Source: JACMNW01 sp031406155 | Lineage (GTDB): Bacteria; Pseudomonadota; Alphaproteobacteria; Rhodobacterales; Rhodobacteraceae | Direction: 5' to 3' | DNA length: 64,000 nt | NCBI GenBank assembly: GCA_031406155.1 | Contig: JANOGW010000056.1 | Location: 128,960-192,959, forward strand | Shown: piece after piece, positions 33,947 to 42,804 of the stretch | How the letters are laid out: the number at the start of each line of letters is the position of its first letter | Numbering within the stretch: position 1 is the first letter of the stretch | The notes under the pieces: generated by a model | Databases searched by the model: none | What the model was told of the DNA's origin: nothing | Seen by the model: the letters and a program-made list of their open reading frames with translations, nothing else | Made by a program: the position numbers and the translations under genes

Positions 33947-34532
33947 TCCGGCGGATATCATCGTCGCCGATGCCAGTGTACTGATCAACCTGAATGCAAC
34001 CGGGCATTTCGAGGCGATTGTCAAGGCGTCAGTCTGCGCTGTCCATGTCACGCAGAACGCCTTCGATGAACTGCAAAGGGGCAGCAGAAACGGACACCGG
34101 GACGCATCCGTAGTGGAGGGACTCGCGCAGCGCGGCCTGATCACCGTTGTCCCCTTGGCGGAAAATGCGGAGCCGGTCTATCGCTCGCTGATCGAGGGTC
34201 AAGCTCTGGAAACCCTTGATGACGGCGAGGCAGCAACGATTGCTCAGGCTTGTGTCATCGCAGGTGTTGCGCTTATCGACGAGAAAAAGGCCAGCCGCAT
34301 TTGCAGTGACCGGTTCCCTGATCTTTGCGTGGCATCTACGGCTGAGCTTTTGCTGGACACGCGAATTTCCGAGGCACTTGGCGGGTCTCATGCAGGCGCG
34401 GTGTTTTTGGCTTTGACTGGCGCGCGCATGAATGTCCCGCCGGAACACCAGGCCGCAATTCGGCGCTTGATAGGCGACGAAAACGCGTCACTTTGCAAAA
34501 GCCTTCCACAGCGGCGAGCCCTGAGGGCCTGA
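33921..34532 (+). CDS. PIN-like (DUF3368-type) nuclease/toxin
   Basis: 203 residues from the ATG at 33921 with GAGGAAAAAGAGG upstream; the start lies inside the preceding gene by 26 bp. PIN-domain acidic residues are visible: Asp17 in IIVADASVLINL, Glu50 in AFDELQRG, Glu103 in LDDGEAATIA, and Asp120 in VALIDEKKASRI. The fold cleaves RNA, and proteins of this type are commonly paired with XRE-ImmA proteins as toxin-like partners. It is the last gene of the operon. Catalysis and RNA target are not shown by the sequence. Confidence 0.82.
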   Translation: MTLSRFPTSPADIIVADASVLINLNATGHFEAIVKASVCAVHVTQNAFDELQRGSRNGHRDASVVEGLAQRGLITVVPLAENAEPVYRSLIEGQALETLDDGEAATIAQACVIAGVALIDEKKASRICSDRFPDLCVASTAELLLDTRISEALGGSHAGAVFLALTGARMNVPPEHQAAIRRLIGDENASLCKSLPQRRALRA

Positions 34533-34589
34533 ATAGCTGAAAATGTCAGCTCGCGGGGATCGAACGACAAAATGTTGGTGCATGATCCA

Positions 34590-34985
34590 GTATCGGTGGA
34601 GAGGTAAATCTCCGGGTCCGGCGAGTGGGGTTCAGGGCGGGCGCGACGGCCCCCTGATCGGGTCCAGCTTCGACAAGCTTGCGCGCATCCAACCCGGCGC
34701 AAGGGTTGGTCGGGGTTCCAAGGGGTGCGAGGCTGCCTTTGGTCGTTGGGTTCAGGGCGGCGCGACAGCCCCCTGATCGGGTCCAGCATCGATATGCTGG
34801 CGACATCCAACCGGCGCACGGTGGTCTCCATGACATGGTCTGGGGTCTTGGGGGCAGGAACGCCCGCCAAGTTGATGGGTGCAGGGAGAGCGAAGTCTCC
34901 TTGCGAGTGGGGTTCAGGGCGGGCGCGATAGCCCCCATGATCCATGGTTCGGTGCAGGTGGAGAGGGACGTCTCCAAGGCCTGCG
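34590..34985. repeat. array of structured repeats downstream of the QueC-like operon
   Basis: A core of about 42 bp (GGGTTCAGGGCGG, then GCGCGAC or GCGCGAT, then GCCCCC, with GATCGGGTCCAGC in the first two) occurs at 34621-34668, 34745-34787 and, more diverged, 34903-34947. Copies 1 and 2 each end in a hairpin whose stem varies but stays paired: AGCTT-CGAC-AAGCT and AGCAT-CGAT-ATGCT; copy 3 has CCATG-ATC-CATGG. A second hairpin type, GGAGA-N6-TCTCC, occurs at 34598-34613, 34885-34900 and 34960-34975. The compensatory changes argue for a conserved structure, DNA or RNA. There is no open frame of interest. Confidence 0.7.
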
Positions 34986-35325
34986 AGTGATTGACCGGCG
35001 ATACGGTCTGCTGGCTCGGGAAGGGTTCAATGCCCTGACACGAGCCATTAGCCGGGGGGATGCAACGGGGGCGCGCAGCGGGTCCACTTGCCAAGATGGT
35101 GTTGTACTACAACACACATCTTGCGTTCGGTCTTAAGCGGATATGGCAGGTCAACAGTTGGCCGCGCTCCGCCCTGGAAGCTTGCCTCTGTTTCCATTTC
35201 GTTTCCGGTTGGATGTCCGGTGCCCTCGCCTGCCTTTCCGGGCGGCTTCGGGCAGTATCGCACCGCTTCTTTCATGCTCGGACCATGGCGGCGCTGGTGC
35301 TGCCTGTCTCATGAAAGGACATCAA
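34986..35325. other. leader of the coupling-protein operon, no gene
   Basis: I see no supported gene. AAAGGA just before 35326 is the ribosome-binding site of the next gene. The sequence around 35100 (TTGTACTACAACACAC) may hold promoter elements. Confidence 0.4.
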
Positions 35326-35949
35326 ATGGCAGGACAACTGGACCCGAGGCGGTTGCTGGAAAGCACCGGTAACGGTGGCGGCCCAAGACCCGACCGGGTC
35401 AACGCCTTCTTCAAGCTGGCCTTCGCGCTCTGGATCGAGCTGTGCATGCTGGTGCTGCTTTACGGCATGTACGCCGCAACGCTCGGATTTGGGGCCAGCC
35501 ATTACCTGAGCGAACTTCCAGTAGCGGGCCGTATCTTCGAAATCCTCGACCCTGAGACAACCGTCTCGCACCTTCTGGCTTTCCTGCTCTCGGTGTTTTC
35601 GGTCGCAGTGCCGGTTCTGATCTGGTCCGTGATCATCACCGAAAAAGTGCATCTGGATCATCAGCGCTGGCTGGCCAACCCGGTCAACCGGGTCCGGGCC
35701 ATTGTGGCCGCCGCGATGTATGCTGCCGTCTTCCTGCTCGAAGTCGTGAACCTCTACACGCTGATTGCCCAGCAAGCGGCAATCAATCCCTTTGGCGCGC
35801 CGGTCGATCTCGACGGCGTGACGAAATTCCTCTCCCAGAATAAGGCGCTCGGAATCTTCGCATCGGTGCTGATCGCGCTGGTGAACTTCGTCGTCGGCCT
35901 GCTGACCGTTCTGGCAGCGCATGGCTTCAACAACGCCCGGAAAGGATGA
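35326..35949 (+). CDS. four-helix inner-membrane protein of the transfer operon
   Basis: 207 residues from the ATG at 35326 (MAGQLDPRRLL), chosen because AAAGGA precedes it at 6-7 bases; ATG 35311 and earlier starts lack one. Four hydrophobic helices are visible (around 30-50, 75-100, 120-145 and 178-200) with a soluble N-terminus. I recognise no named family. It is the first of five coupled genes leading to a VirD4-like ATPase that itself lacks membrane helices, so it may provide the membrane anchor for that ATPase. This is inference from context. Confidence 0.7.
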   Translation: MAGQLDPRRLLESTGNGGGPRPDRVNAFFKLAFALWIELCMLVLLYGMYAATLGFGASHYLSELPVAGRIFEILDPETTVSHLLAFLLSVFSVAVPVLIWSVIITEKVHLDHQRWLANPVNRVRAIVAAAMYAAVFLLEVVNLYTLIAQQAAINPFGAPVDLDGVTKFLSQNKALGIFASVLIALVNFVVGLLTVLAAHGFNNARKG

Positions 35950-36629
35950 ACAAGATGATCAGGAACACCCTCAACCAAGCAACTCTTGCAGTCGCTCTGG
36001 CATTCTCGCCTGTCGTCACCAAGGCTGATACTGCCGTCTACCTCGTGATCGAGAATGGCGGTGTGGTCACCGACCGCGAAGCCGCGATGATCGTCACGCG
36101 CGCAACCCTTGCCGAACTGGTGGAATTGCGCCGCCGCCGCGAAACCCGCGATGCGATCATCACCATCGTGCTGACCGCAAGCCCCACGGAAGTGGCATGG
36201 TCCGGAACGCCGGACCAGCTGATTGAACAGGCGCAAAGCGTCCTGAACCTGATCACTTTCCGCAACAGCTGTTCTGATCTAGTGCGGGCCTGGGAACAGG
36301 TCGATCTCTCGGCCCGGATCAGCCGCCCTGACGACATGATCCTGATCAATGTCGGTCCCTTCGTTCATGCAGGGTTTCCGTGCGGCGAGGGCGAGGCGCT
36401 GATCACGCTGCCGCAAGCCGTCCCAGCTGAGGTCAAGCTGGGCGAGCTTGGCAACCATGCCAGTCTGATCCGTCTGCTGAATGTTCATCCGGATCAGGAC
36501 GAGATGATCGTGAACGATCTGGAAGCCTCCGGTGTGATGGAACGCGCGCGCGGCGGCATGACCGACCTTGACCTACTTGATCCGGCGCAAACCCGCGCCC
36601 GGATCGGCTCGCTGCTGGAGGAACGCTGA
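35946..36629 (+). CDS. periplasmic protein of the transfer operon, unknown family
   Basis: 227 residues with an N-terminal signal peptide (MNKMIRNTLNQATLAVALAF, then SPVVTKA with cleavage likely after ADT region). The mature part contains two Cys that could pair (NSCSDLV; HAGFPCGEG), and a TIVLTASPTEVAWSGTPDQL segment. No known domain is recognised. The start overlaps the previous stop (ATGA), and the next gene begins one base after its stop, so it is tightly co-expressed with the membrane protein and the vWA protein. Confidence 0.7.
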   Translation: MNKMIRNTLNQATLAVALAFSPVVTKADTAVYLVIENGGVVTDREAAMIVTRATLAELVELRRRRETRDAIITIVLTASPTEVAWSGTPDQLIEQAQSVLNLITFRNSCSDLVRAWEQVDLSARISRPDDMILINVGPFVHAGFPCGEGEALITLPQAVPAEVKLGELGNHASLIRLLNVHPDQDEMIVNDLEASGVMERARGGMTDLDLLDPAQTRARIGSLLEER

Positions 36630-36630
36630 C

Positions 36631-37782
36631 ATGGCCCGCGCACAAATTGCCGCCCTGCTCCTTTCAACCGCCCTTGCCCTGCCCGGTACATCCGGGCAGG
36701 CGCAGGAGACCCCGGATATCGTGATCCGGAACGGGCTTGATGATGCCCCTGTTACCATCCGGATTGCGCCCGCGACGAATGACGGCGCGGGCACCACGAT
36801 CCGGGTCCTCAGCCTGATGGATGCATTCGAGTCCGAAGTGACTTTGCGGGTCCGGATCGATCCGGCCCTGATCCCGTCGGAGCGCGTGATCGAAATGGTG
36901 GAGTCCATTGGCATGGTGGATGAGGCCGGGATCACTATCTTGCGCGGCTACGATATCGACGTGCGGCACGATATCGTTCTGGGGTTTTCCGGCGGCACGG
37001 CGGAGATCACCAACATCAATGAAACTGACGCAGGCCTCGTCATCACAGCGCTGTTCAAGGACGCAGACGGCAATATCGTCCAGCCGCCCGCCAGCGCCCT
37101 CGGGCTTTACACCACCGGCGGTGACCAGCTGTGTTTCACTGAAGAGACCGTCACCTCGCTGGCCACCAGCGCACAACCTCTGACCTCAGGGATCACTACG
37201 CCGAACCTACCCATGACCTTTGCCATCCTGATCGACCGCTCGGGGTCGATGTCGGGCGTGATGGAGGATGTGAAACGGGCAGCGCACGGGTTCATCGACT
37301 CGCTTCCCGTCGGCGCGAACTGCCGCGTCGGCGCATTCGCCGATGAGGGCGGCACCTATGATGCTGCGCTCGGGCTGGGCAGCGGCACCTGCCGGTCGTC
37401 AAACTTCCCCCTTAGCGGACTTCAGGCCGGGGGCGGCACTGACCTCTTCCGTCCCTTACAAGACCTCTACACCTTCATGCAGGCCCCGGAACGCGCGGGG
37501 CACCAGAAGGCGGTGATCATCATCACGGACGGCGAGGTGAACGCCAATCTGAACTTGGCGGCGACGGTCGAGGCCTTGAAGCAGGATACGGTGACCTTCG
37601 TCTATTTCTTGGGTGGGCATGAGGAGCGGTTCCTGAAGAACCTGGCCGACAACTATCTGACCCACGAGGGCGCAGTGGCGGACGCCCTGCCCGAATACTT
37701 CTCGGTGCTGAGCGAAGCCTATACCTCCCAGACAGTATTGCGCCAAGCCGCCTGTCCGGCCCCTGTCGAGCCGCAGCCGTGA
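36631..37782 (+). CDS. secreted von Willebrand factor A domain protein
   Basis: 383 residues from the ATG at 36631, with GGAGGAACG upstream. A signal peptide (MARAQIAALLLSTALALPGT, then SGQAQE) is followed by an unassigned beta-rich region (about 25-190) and a vWA domain (about 205-370). The MIDAS metal site is complete: DRSGSMS, GGGTDLF and ITDGE. Such domains bind protein partners through a divalent metal. Five or six Cys in the mature part fit a periplasmic protein. It overlaps the coupling ATPase by 4 bp. A role in mating-pair contact or assembly is inferred from position only. Confidence 0.85.
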   Translation: MARAQIAALLLSTALALPGTSGQAQETPDIVIRNGLDDAPVTIRIAPATNDGAGTTIRVLSLMDAFESEVTLRVRIDPALIPSERVIEMVESIGMVDEAGITILRGYDIDVRHDIVLGFSGGTAEITNINETDAGLVITALFKDADGNIVQPPASALGLYTTGGDQLCFTEETVTSLATSAQPLTSGITTPNLPMTFAILIDRSGSMSGVMEDVKRAAHGFIDSLPVGANCRVGAFADEGGTYDAALGLGSGTCRSSNFPLSGLQAGGGTDLFRPLQDLYTFMQAPERAGHQKAVIIITDGEVNANLNLAATVEALKQDTVTFVYFLGGHEERFLKNLADNYLTHEGAVADALPEYFSVLSEAYTSQTVLRQAACPAPVEPQP

Positions 37783-39317
37783 AGCGCGACGAGCGCAATA
37801 TCAAGGATCAGAGGCGTGTTTGGGCCTCTGATCCGCATGCCCATGGCTCGGCCCGCTGGGCCGATGCCGCACATCTGCAAGAGCGCTCCTACGGGCCGGA
37901 CGGGCGGCATACGCTGGGCTATCTACCGGTGCCGGGCCGTGGCGCGGTGCCGGTCACCTATAACGGCGACCGACATGAAATGATCGTCGCCCCCACGCGC
38001 GGCGGCAAGGGGGTCTCGGGCGCTGTTGTCCGGTTGCTGGAACATCCCGGCAGCACCATCGTGCTCGATACCAAGGGCGGCGAGCTGGCGCTCATCACGG
38101 CGCTCTACCGCAAGCTGGTCTTTGGCCAGAAGATTTTGCTTGTTGACCCGGAGGACATCGTGGCCTGGCGGCTCGGCATGAAGCCCGCCAGCCTCAACCC
38201 GATTGCAGGACTTGAGCCCTACGGCTCGAACGCCTTTGCCGATGCCATGACCATTGCTGAAGCCTGCGTCATGCGCGAGGGGCACGGGGATTCCCACTGG
38301 GACGATGAAGCCGCCTCGCTGATCGCGGGGCTCTCACTCTTTGCATCGCTGGATGGCACGGCCAGCCTTGGCACGGTACGCCGCCTCCTGAATTCATCCA
38401 AGGATGAGTTTCGGATGATGATTGCCATGATGCAGAGCGTGGATTTTGAACTCGTTCGCGCCGCAGGCAACCGGATCGACAACAAGGAAGAGCGAGAGCT
38501 GGCGAGCGTGATCTCGACCGCGCAGCGTCACACGCATTTTCTGGAGAACTCCCGCCTCGCCGCCTCGCTCGGCGGTGAAGGTCTTGACCCGAATGATCTG
38601 GTGAACGGCGTCAGCATTTACATCATCTTGCCCGGCGAGCGTATCCGAATGGCCAAACGCTGGCTGCGGGTGCTGATCAGCATGCTGATGAACACGGTCA
38701 TGGGGCTGGCGATAAAACCGCCGCAGCCTGTGCTCTTCCTGCTGGAAGAAATGGCCACGCTGGAGCGGATGCCGATCATCGAGACGGCGGTCGGCCTGAT
38801 GGCCGGATACGGACTGCAATTTTGTATGGTGATTCAGGACTTTACCCAGCTCCGGGACCTGTATCGCGAGCGCTGGGAAACGTTCCCTGCCAACTCGGGC
38901 ACGATTCAGTGCTTCGGCACGAATGACCGTTTCACGGCGGAATATCTCTCAAGCCTGTGCGGCACGGCAAGCGTCGAGCAACTGAGCTTCGAGACCGCGC
39001 GCGAACGCGCGCATATCGTCGGTGATCCTGACTATCGCAGCGCGGGCGATGCCCTGATCGGCCGCCGCTTGATCACGCCCGAAGAGCTGATGGCGCTGCA
39101 CCCGTCCGTGCAGCTGATCAAGCTCGCCGCTGCCCGGCCCGTGATGGCCTATCGCCCGGTGTACTTTCTGGAAGAGCGCTTCCGGCACTACACCGGCCAG
39201 CCGCTCTATTCGATCCACCCGAATTTTGAAGGCAAGCCTATGCCGCCCGCCTTCAACTTCACCAGCCCGCGCATCGATCTGGGCGCAGTGCTACGGCAAT
39301 ATTTGAGCGTGGGGTAA
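37779..39317 (+). CDS. VirD4/TraG-like type IV coupling protein lacking membrane helices
   Basis: 512 residues starting at a GTG that overlaps the preceding stop. Walker A is APTRGGKGVS (about 70-79) and Walker B VLFLLEEMA (about 317-325), followed by the family's IQDFTQLRDLY and CFGTNDRFTAEYLSSLCG segments. VirD4-type ATPases recruit relaxase-DNA and feed it to the secretion channel. Typical members have two N-terminal membrane helices; this one starts with a polar stretch and I see none. It would act with the relaxase at 14545-15864. No VirB/Trb pore genes are present, so a helper conjugative system would be needed. Confidence 0.9.
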   Translation: MKRDERNIKDQRRVWASDPHAHGSARWADAAHLQERSYGPDGRHTLGYLPVPGRGAVPVTYNGDRHEMIVAPTRGGKGVSGAVVRLLEHPGSTIVLDTKGGELALITALYRKLVFGQKILLVDPEDIVAWRLGMKPASLNPIAGLEPYGSNAFADAMTIAEACVMREGHGDSHWDDEAASLIAGLSLFASLDGTASLGTVRRLLNSSKDEFRMMIAMMQSVDFELVRAAGNRIDNKEERELASVISTAQRHTHFLENSRLAASLGGEGLDPNDLVNGVSIYIILPGERIRMAKRWLRVLISMLMNTVMGLAIKPPQPVLFLLEEMATLERMPIIETAVGLMAGYGLQFCMVIQDFTQLRDLYRERWETFPANSGTIQCFGTNDRFTAEYLSSLCGTASVEQLSFETARERAHIVGDPDYRSAGDALIGRRLITPEELMALHPSVQLIKLAAARPVMAYRPVYFLEERFRHYTGQPLYSIHPNFEGKPMPPAFNFTSPRIDLGAVLRQYLSVG

Positions 39318-39322
39318 ACGCG

Positions 39323-39748
39323 ATGAAATCCCTGATCCTGATCTCGGTCCTGCTGGCTTCCAGCTATGGCTGCGCGGCGATCTTGCTGGCCAAACTCATG
39401 CCGCTGCCCCTCTTCCATCACTGGTACGCCTGGGCGGTCTGGAACGCCGCGCCGCTCGGCCTTCTGGTGAGTGCGATTTGGGCCAGTTTCTTGATGCGCC
39501 AGTTCCGCTACATGGCGGAAATGCGCGAGAGCCGCGCTATCGATCCCGGCGCTCTGCTGGCGCGGGGTGAAGCACTGCCGATGGACGCCCCGGCAGGAGT
39601 CTCGGGGCCGGAGCGCGGGTGCCAGGCCTTGACCCTGCTGGCGCTGGTCACGATCCCTGTCTGGCTCGACCTGGCAAGCCCGATGCTTTGGATCGGCACA
39701 GGTCTGACATTCTGGCTGCTGATCCGCTGGATGTTGCGCGCGGACTGA
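39323..39748 (+). CDS. small membrane protein, last gene of the transfer operon
   Basis: 141 residues. Three to four hydrophobic helices: MKSLILISVLLASSYGCAAI at the N-terminus, one around WNAAPLGLLVSAIW, and a C-terminal pair ending FWLLIRWMLRAD, with a soluble loop at about 65-100. No family is recognised. It starts 5 bp after the coupling ATPase stop and could, with the four-helix protein at 35326, anchor that ATPase. Confidence 0.7.
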   Translation: MKSLILISVLLASSYGCAAILLAKLMPLPLFHHWYAWAVWNAAPLGLLVSAIWASFLMRQFRYMAEMRESRAIDPGALLARGEALPMDAPAGVSGPERGCQALTLLALVTIPVWLDLASPMLWIGTGLTFWLLIRWMLRAD

Positions 39749-39771
39749 AAGCGCGCGCGGGAAAAGCAAAA

Positions 39772-39799
39772 GGGCGAGCACCGTCATCGGTACCCGCCC
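39772..39799. terminator. imperfect hairpin between convergent genes
   Basis: GGGCG-AGC-ACCG pairs with CGGT-ACC-CGCCC across a TCAT loop with two mismatches. No clear T-run; weak terminator candidate between 39748 and 39821. Confidence 0.35.
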
Positions 39800-39820
39800 C
39801 TTCAAAAGCCGCTACTGGCC

Positions 39821-40246
39821 TTATTGCTGCTGGAGAAGCTCTTGCATCAGCCTCACACAGACCTCGATGCAGCGCACCCGCTCCAGCATGGGAGAATATG
39901 CCCTCGGCGCGGTGCCGCTCGTATCAGCGGCCAGAAAGTTTGCCATCCACTTGTTGGCGACATCGGGAAACACCTCGGTCATGAAGGCAGGCTTCCAGGC
40001 CCTTCCATCGGCGAAGTACAAGTCGCCGTCGCGCTCGTCGATCACCTCATACACTTTGATCCAGCCCGCATAGCTGCCGATATCCTCGTGCAACACACGC
40101 GCCGGTTCCCAGACGCGCTCCCGGTAATACTTCCGGCTGGACAGCTGCCAGTCGGACGGCACGATGACGCGGGACATACCGCCGATAGTGCCGGGGATGC
40201 TGAGGGAATTTTTGACAAGGCTCTGCCGGTCGTTCGAAAACGTCAT
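39821..40246 (-). CDS. hypothetical 141-residue protein
   Basis: It starts at MTFSNDRQSLVKNSLSIPGT; among three nearby in-frame ATGs the one at 40246 has AAAAGGA at proper spacing. The protein is soluble, with a PSDWQLSSRKYYRERVWEPA segment and DGDLYFADGRAWKPAFMTEV, and ends in LLQQQ. I do not recognise a family. It is convergent with the transfer operon and is element cargo of unknown role. Confidence 0.65.
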   Translation of the reverse strand: MTFSNDRQSLVKNSLSIPGTIGGMSRVIVPSDWQLSSRKYYRERVWEPARVLHEDIGSYAGWIKVYEVIDERDGDLYFADGRAWKPAFMTEVFPDVANKWMANFLAADTSGTAPRAYSPMLERVRCIEVCVRLMQELLQQQ

Positions 40247-40706
40247 CGCATGCATCCTTTTCATGAAAGGTGAATGCCAGAGGAAGGGCGTGCAAAATTT
40301 GGCAGTGCGGGCGCTCTTACCGCGCTGCTGCTTCCGGTCTTGCGCTGCCGTTTCCAGCTGACGGCAGTATAAATGACCAGATGCCGCCGCTACATGGCGG
40401 ACGGGTTGCCAGGCGGCTTCCGGCGACAAGCAGCGACAAGTGTCAGGGTTGGCCCAGCGTCACCCCAAGGACACGTCTGGCCATGGACACCAACCATATC
40501 GCTGCGCCGCAACACGTTGATTTCTGGGCGTTACAGCGGATTCATGGTACGATAAAGGTGTGGGCGGAATTTCCCGCACCCCAGATGACCAAGCTGGCCA
40601 AGACTGATCAACCGATGTTGATTGACGGGCCGTACCTCTCCAAACCTATTTCCGGAGACGGACCCAAGGTCAGGCCAAGCGACCCTCGCGAAAGGAGGGT
40701 TGCCCC
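40247..40706. other. 460-bp region without a supported gene
   Basis: Short frames exist but none has a start signal or recognisable content. A strong AAAGGAGG at the right end belongs to the next gene. Confidence 0.5.
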
Positions 40707-41066
40707 GTGACTGAGTACAGCGATCATCCCCATCATACCTTGCCCTCTACCGTCATTGGTATGTTGGAGCCTGTCAGAATCGCACATGGCATGCCGTTCG
40801 ACGTCGCGCCGTACCGGCATTTTATAGCCGATCTCGGTCTGAGCGCAGACCAGGAACGTCTGATGATCGAAGCTCTGGCCGCCATAGTTCTCAGTTTTGT
40901 CGATCTGGGTTTCGGGGTGCATCCAGCACAACAAGCCTGTGGACAACTCGAAATTCTACTTGCCAGTATGGCCGGAACGGATTCCGATGGAAGCAGGAAG
41001 AAGAAACAACACCTTACATCGACGTTCAATGAGGCCGCTTCCGACCGCGAGGATCGAGCGAGGTAG
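40707..41066 (+). CDS. hypothetical 119-residue protein upstream of the recombinase
   Basis: Starts at GTG 40707, with AAAGGAGG nine bases upstream. It is mostly helical (SADQERLMIEALAAIVLSFV), with a basic C-terminal tail (SRKKKQHL), and I recognise no family. It ends 5 bp before the serine recombinase and is probably co-transcribed. Such small proteins beside large serine recombinases can be recombination-directionality factors or DNA-binding partners; that is only a suggestion from position. Confidence 0.65.
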   Translation: MTEYSDHPHHTLPSTVIGMLEPVRIAHGMPFDVAPYRHFIADLGLSADQERLMIEALAAIVLSFVDLGFGVHPAQQACGQLEILLASMAGTDSDGSRKKKQHLTSTFNEAASDREDRAR

Positions 41067-41071
41067 ATACA

Positions 41072-42687
<1,616 letters not shown>

Positions 42688-42804
42688 ATGCCCTATTTAC
42701 TTGGGCAAGGGATCCAGGCTTGTCAAGGCTGGCGCGCGGACGGCGTCAGGGCCATCCGCGCGTTGCTGATGTCGGTGTGCACCGGGGCTGCACCGGGGGG
42801 CAGA

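Noticed and set aside
30769..34552. 11-bp direct repeat AATGTCAGCTC flanking the QueC-like operon as insertion-site duplication
   Set aside because: The left copy is part of the operator box repeated within the promoter, so the right copy (34542-34552) may be another operator or chance; no other sign of a discrete insertion.
34590..34985. CRISPR array
   Set aside because: Only three diverged copies at unequal spacing (about 120 and 160 bp) with internal hairpins; no cas genes nearby.
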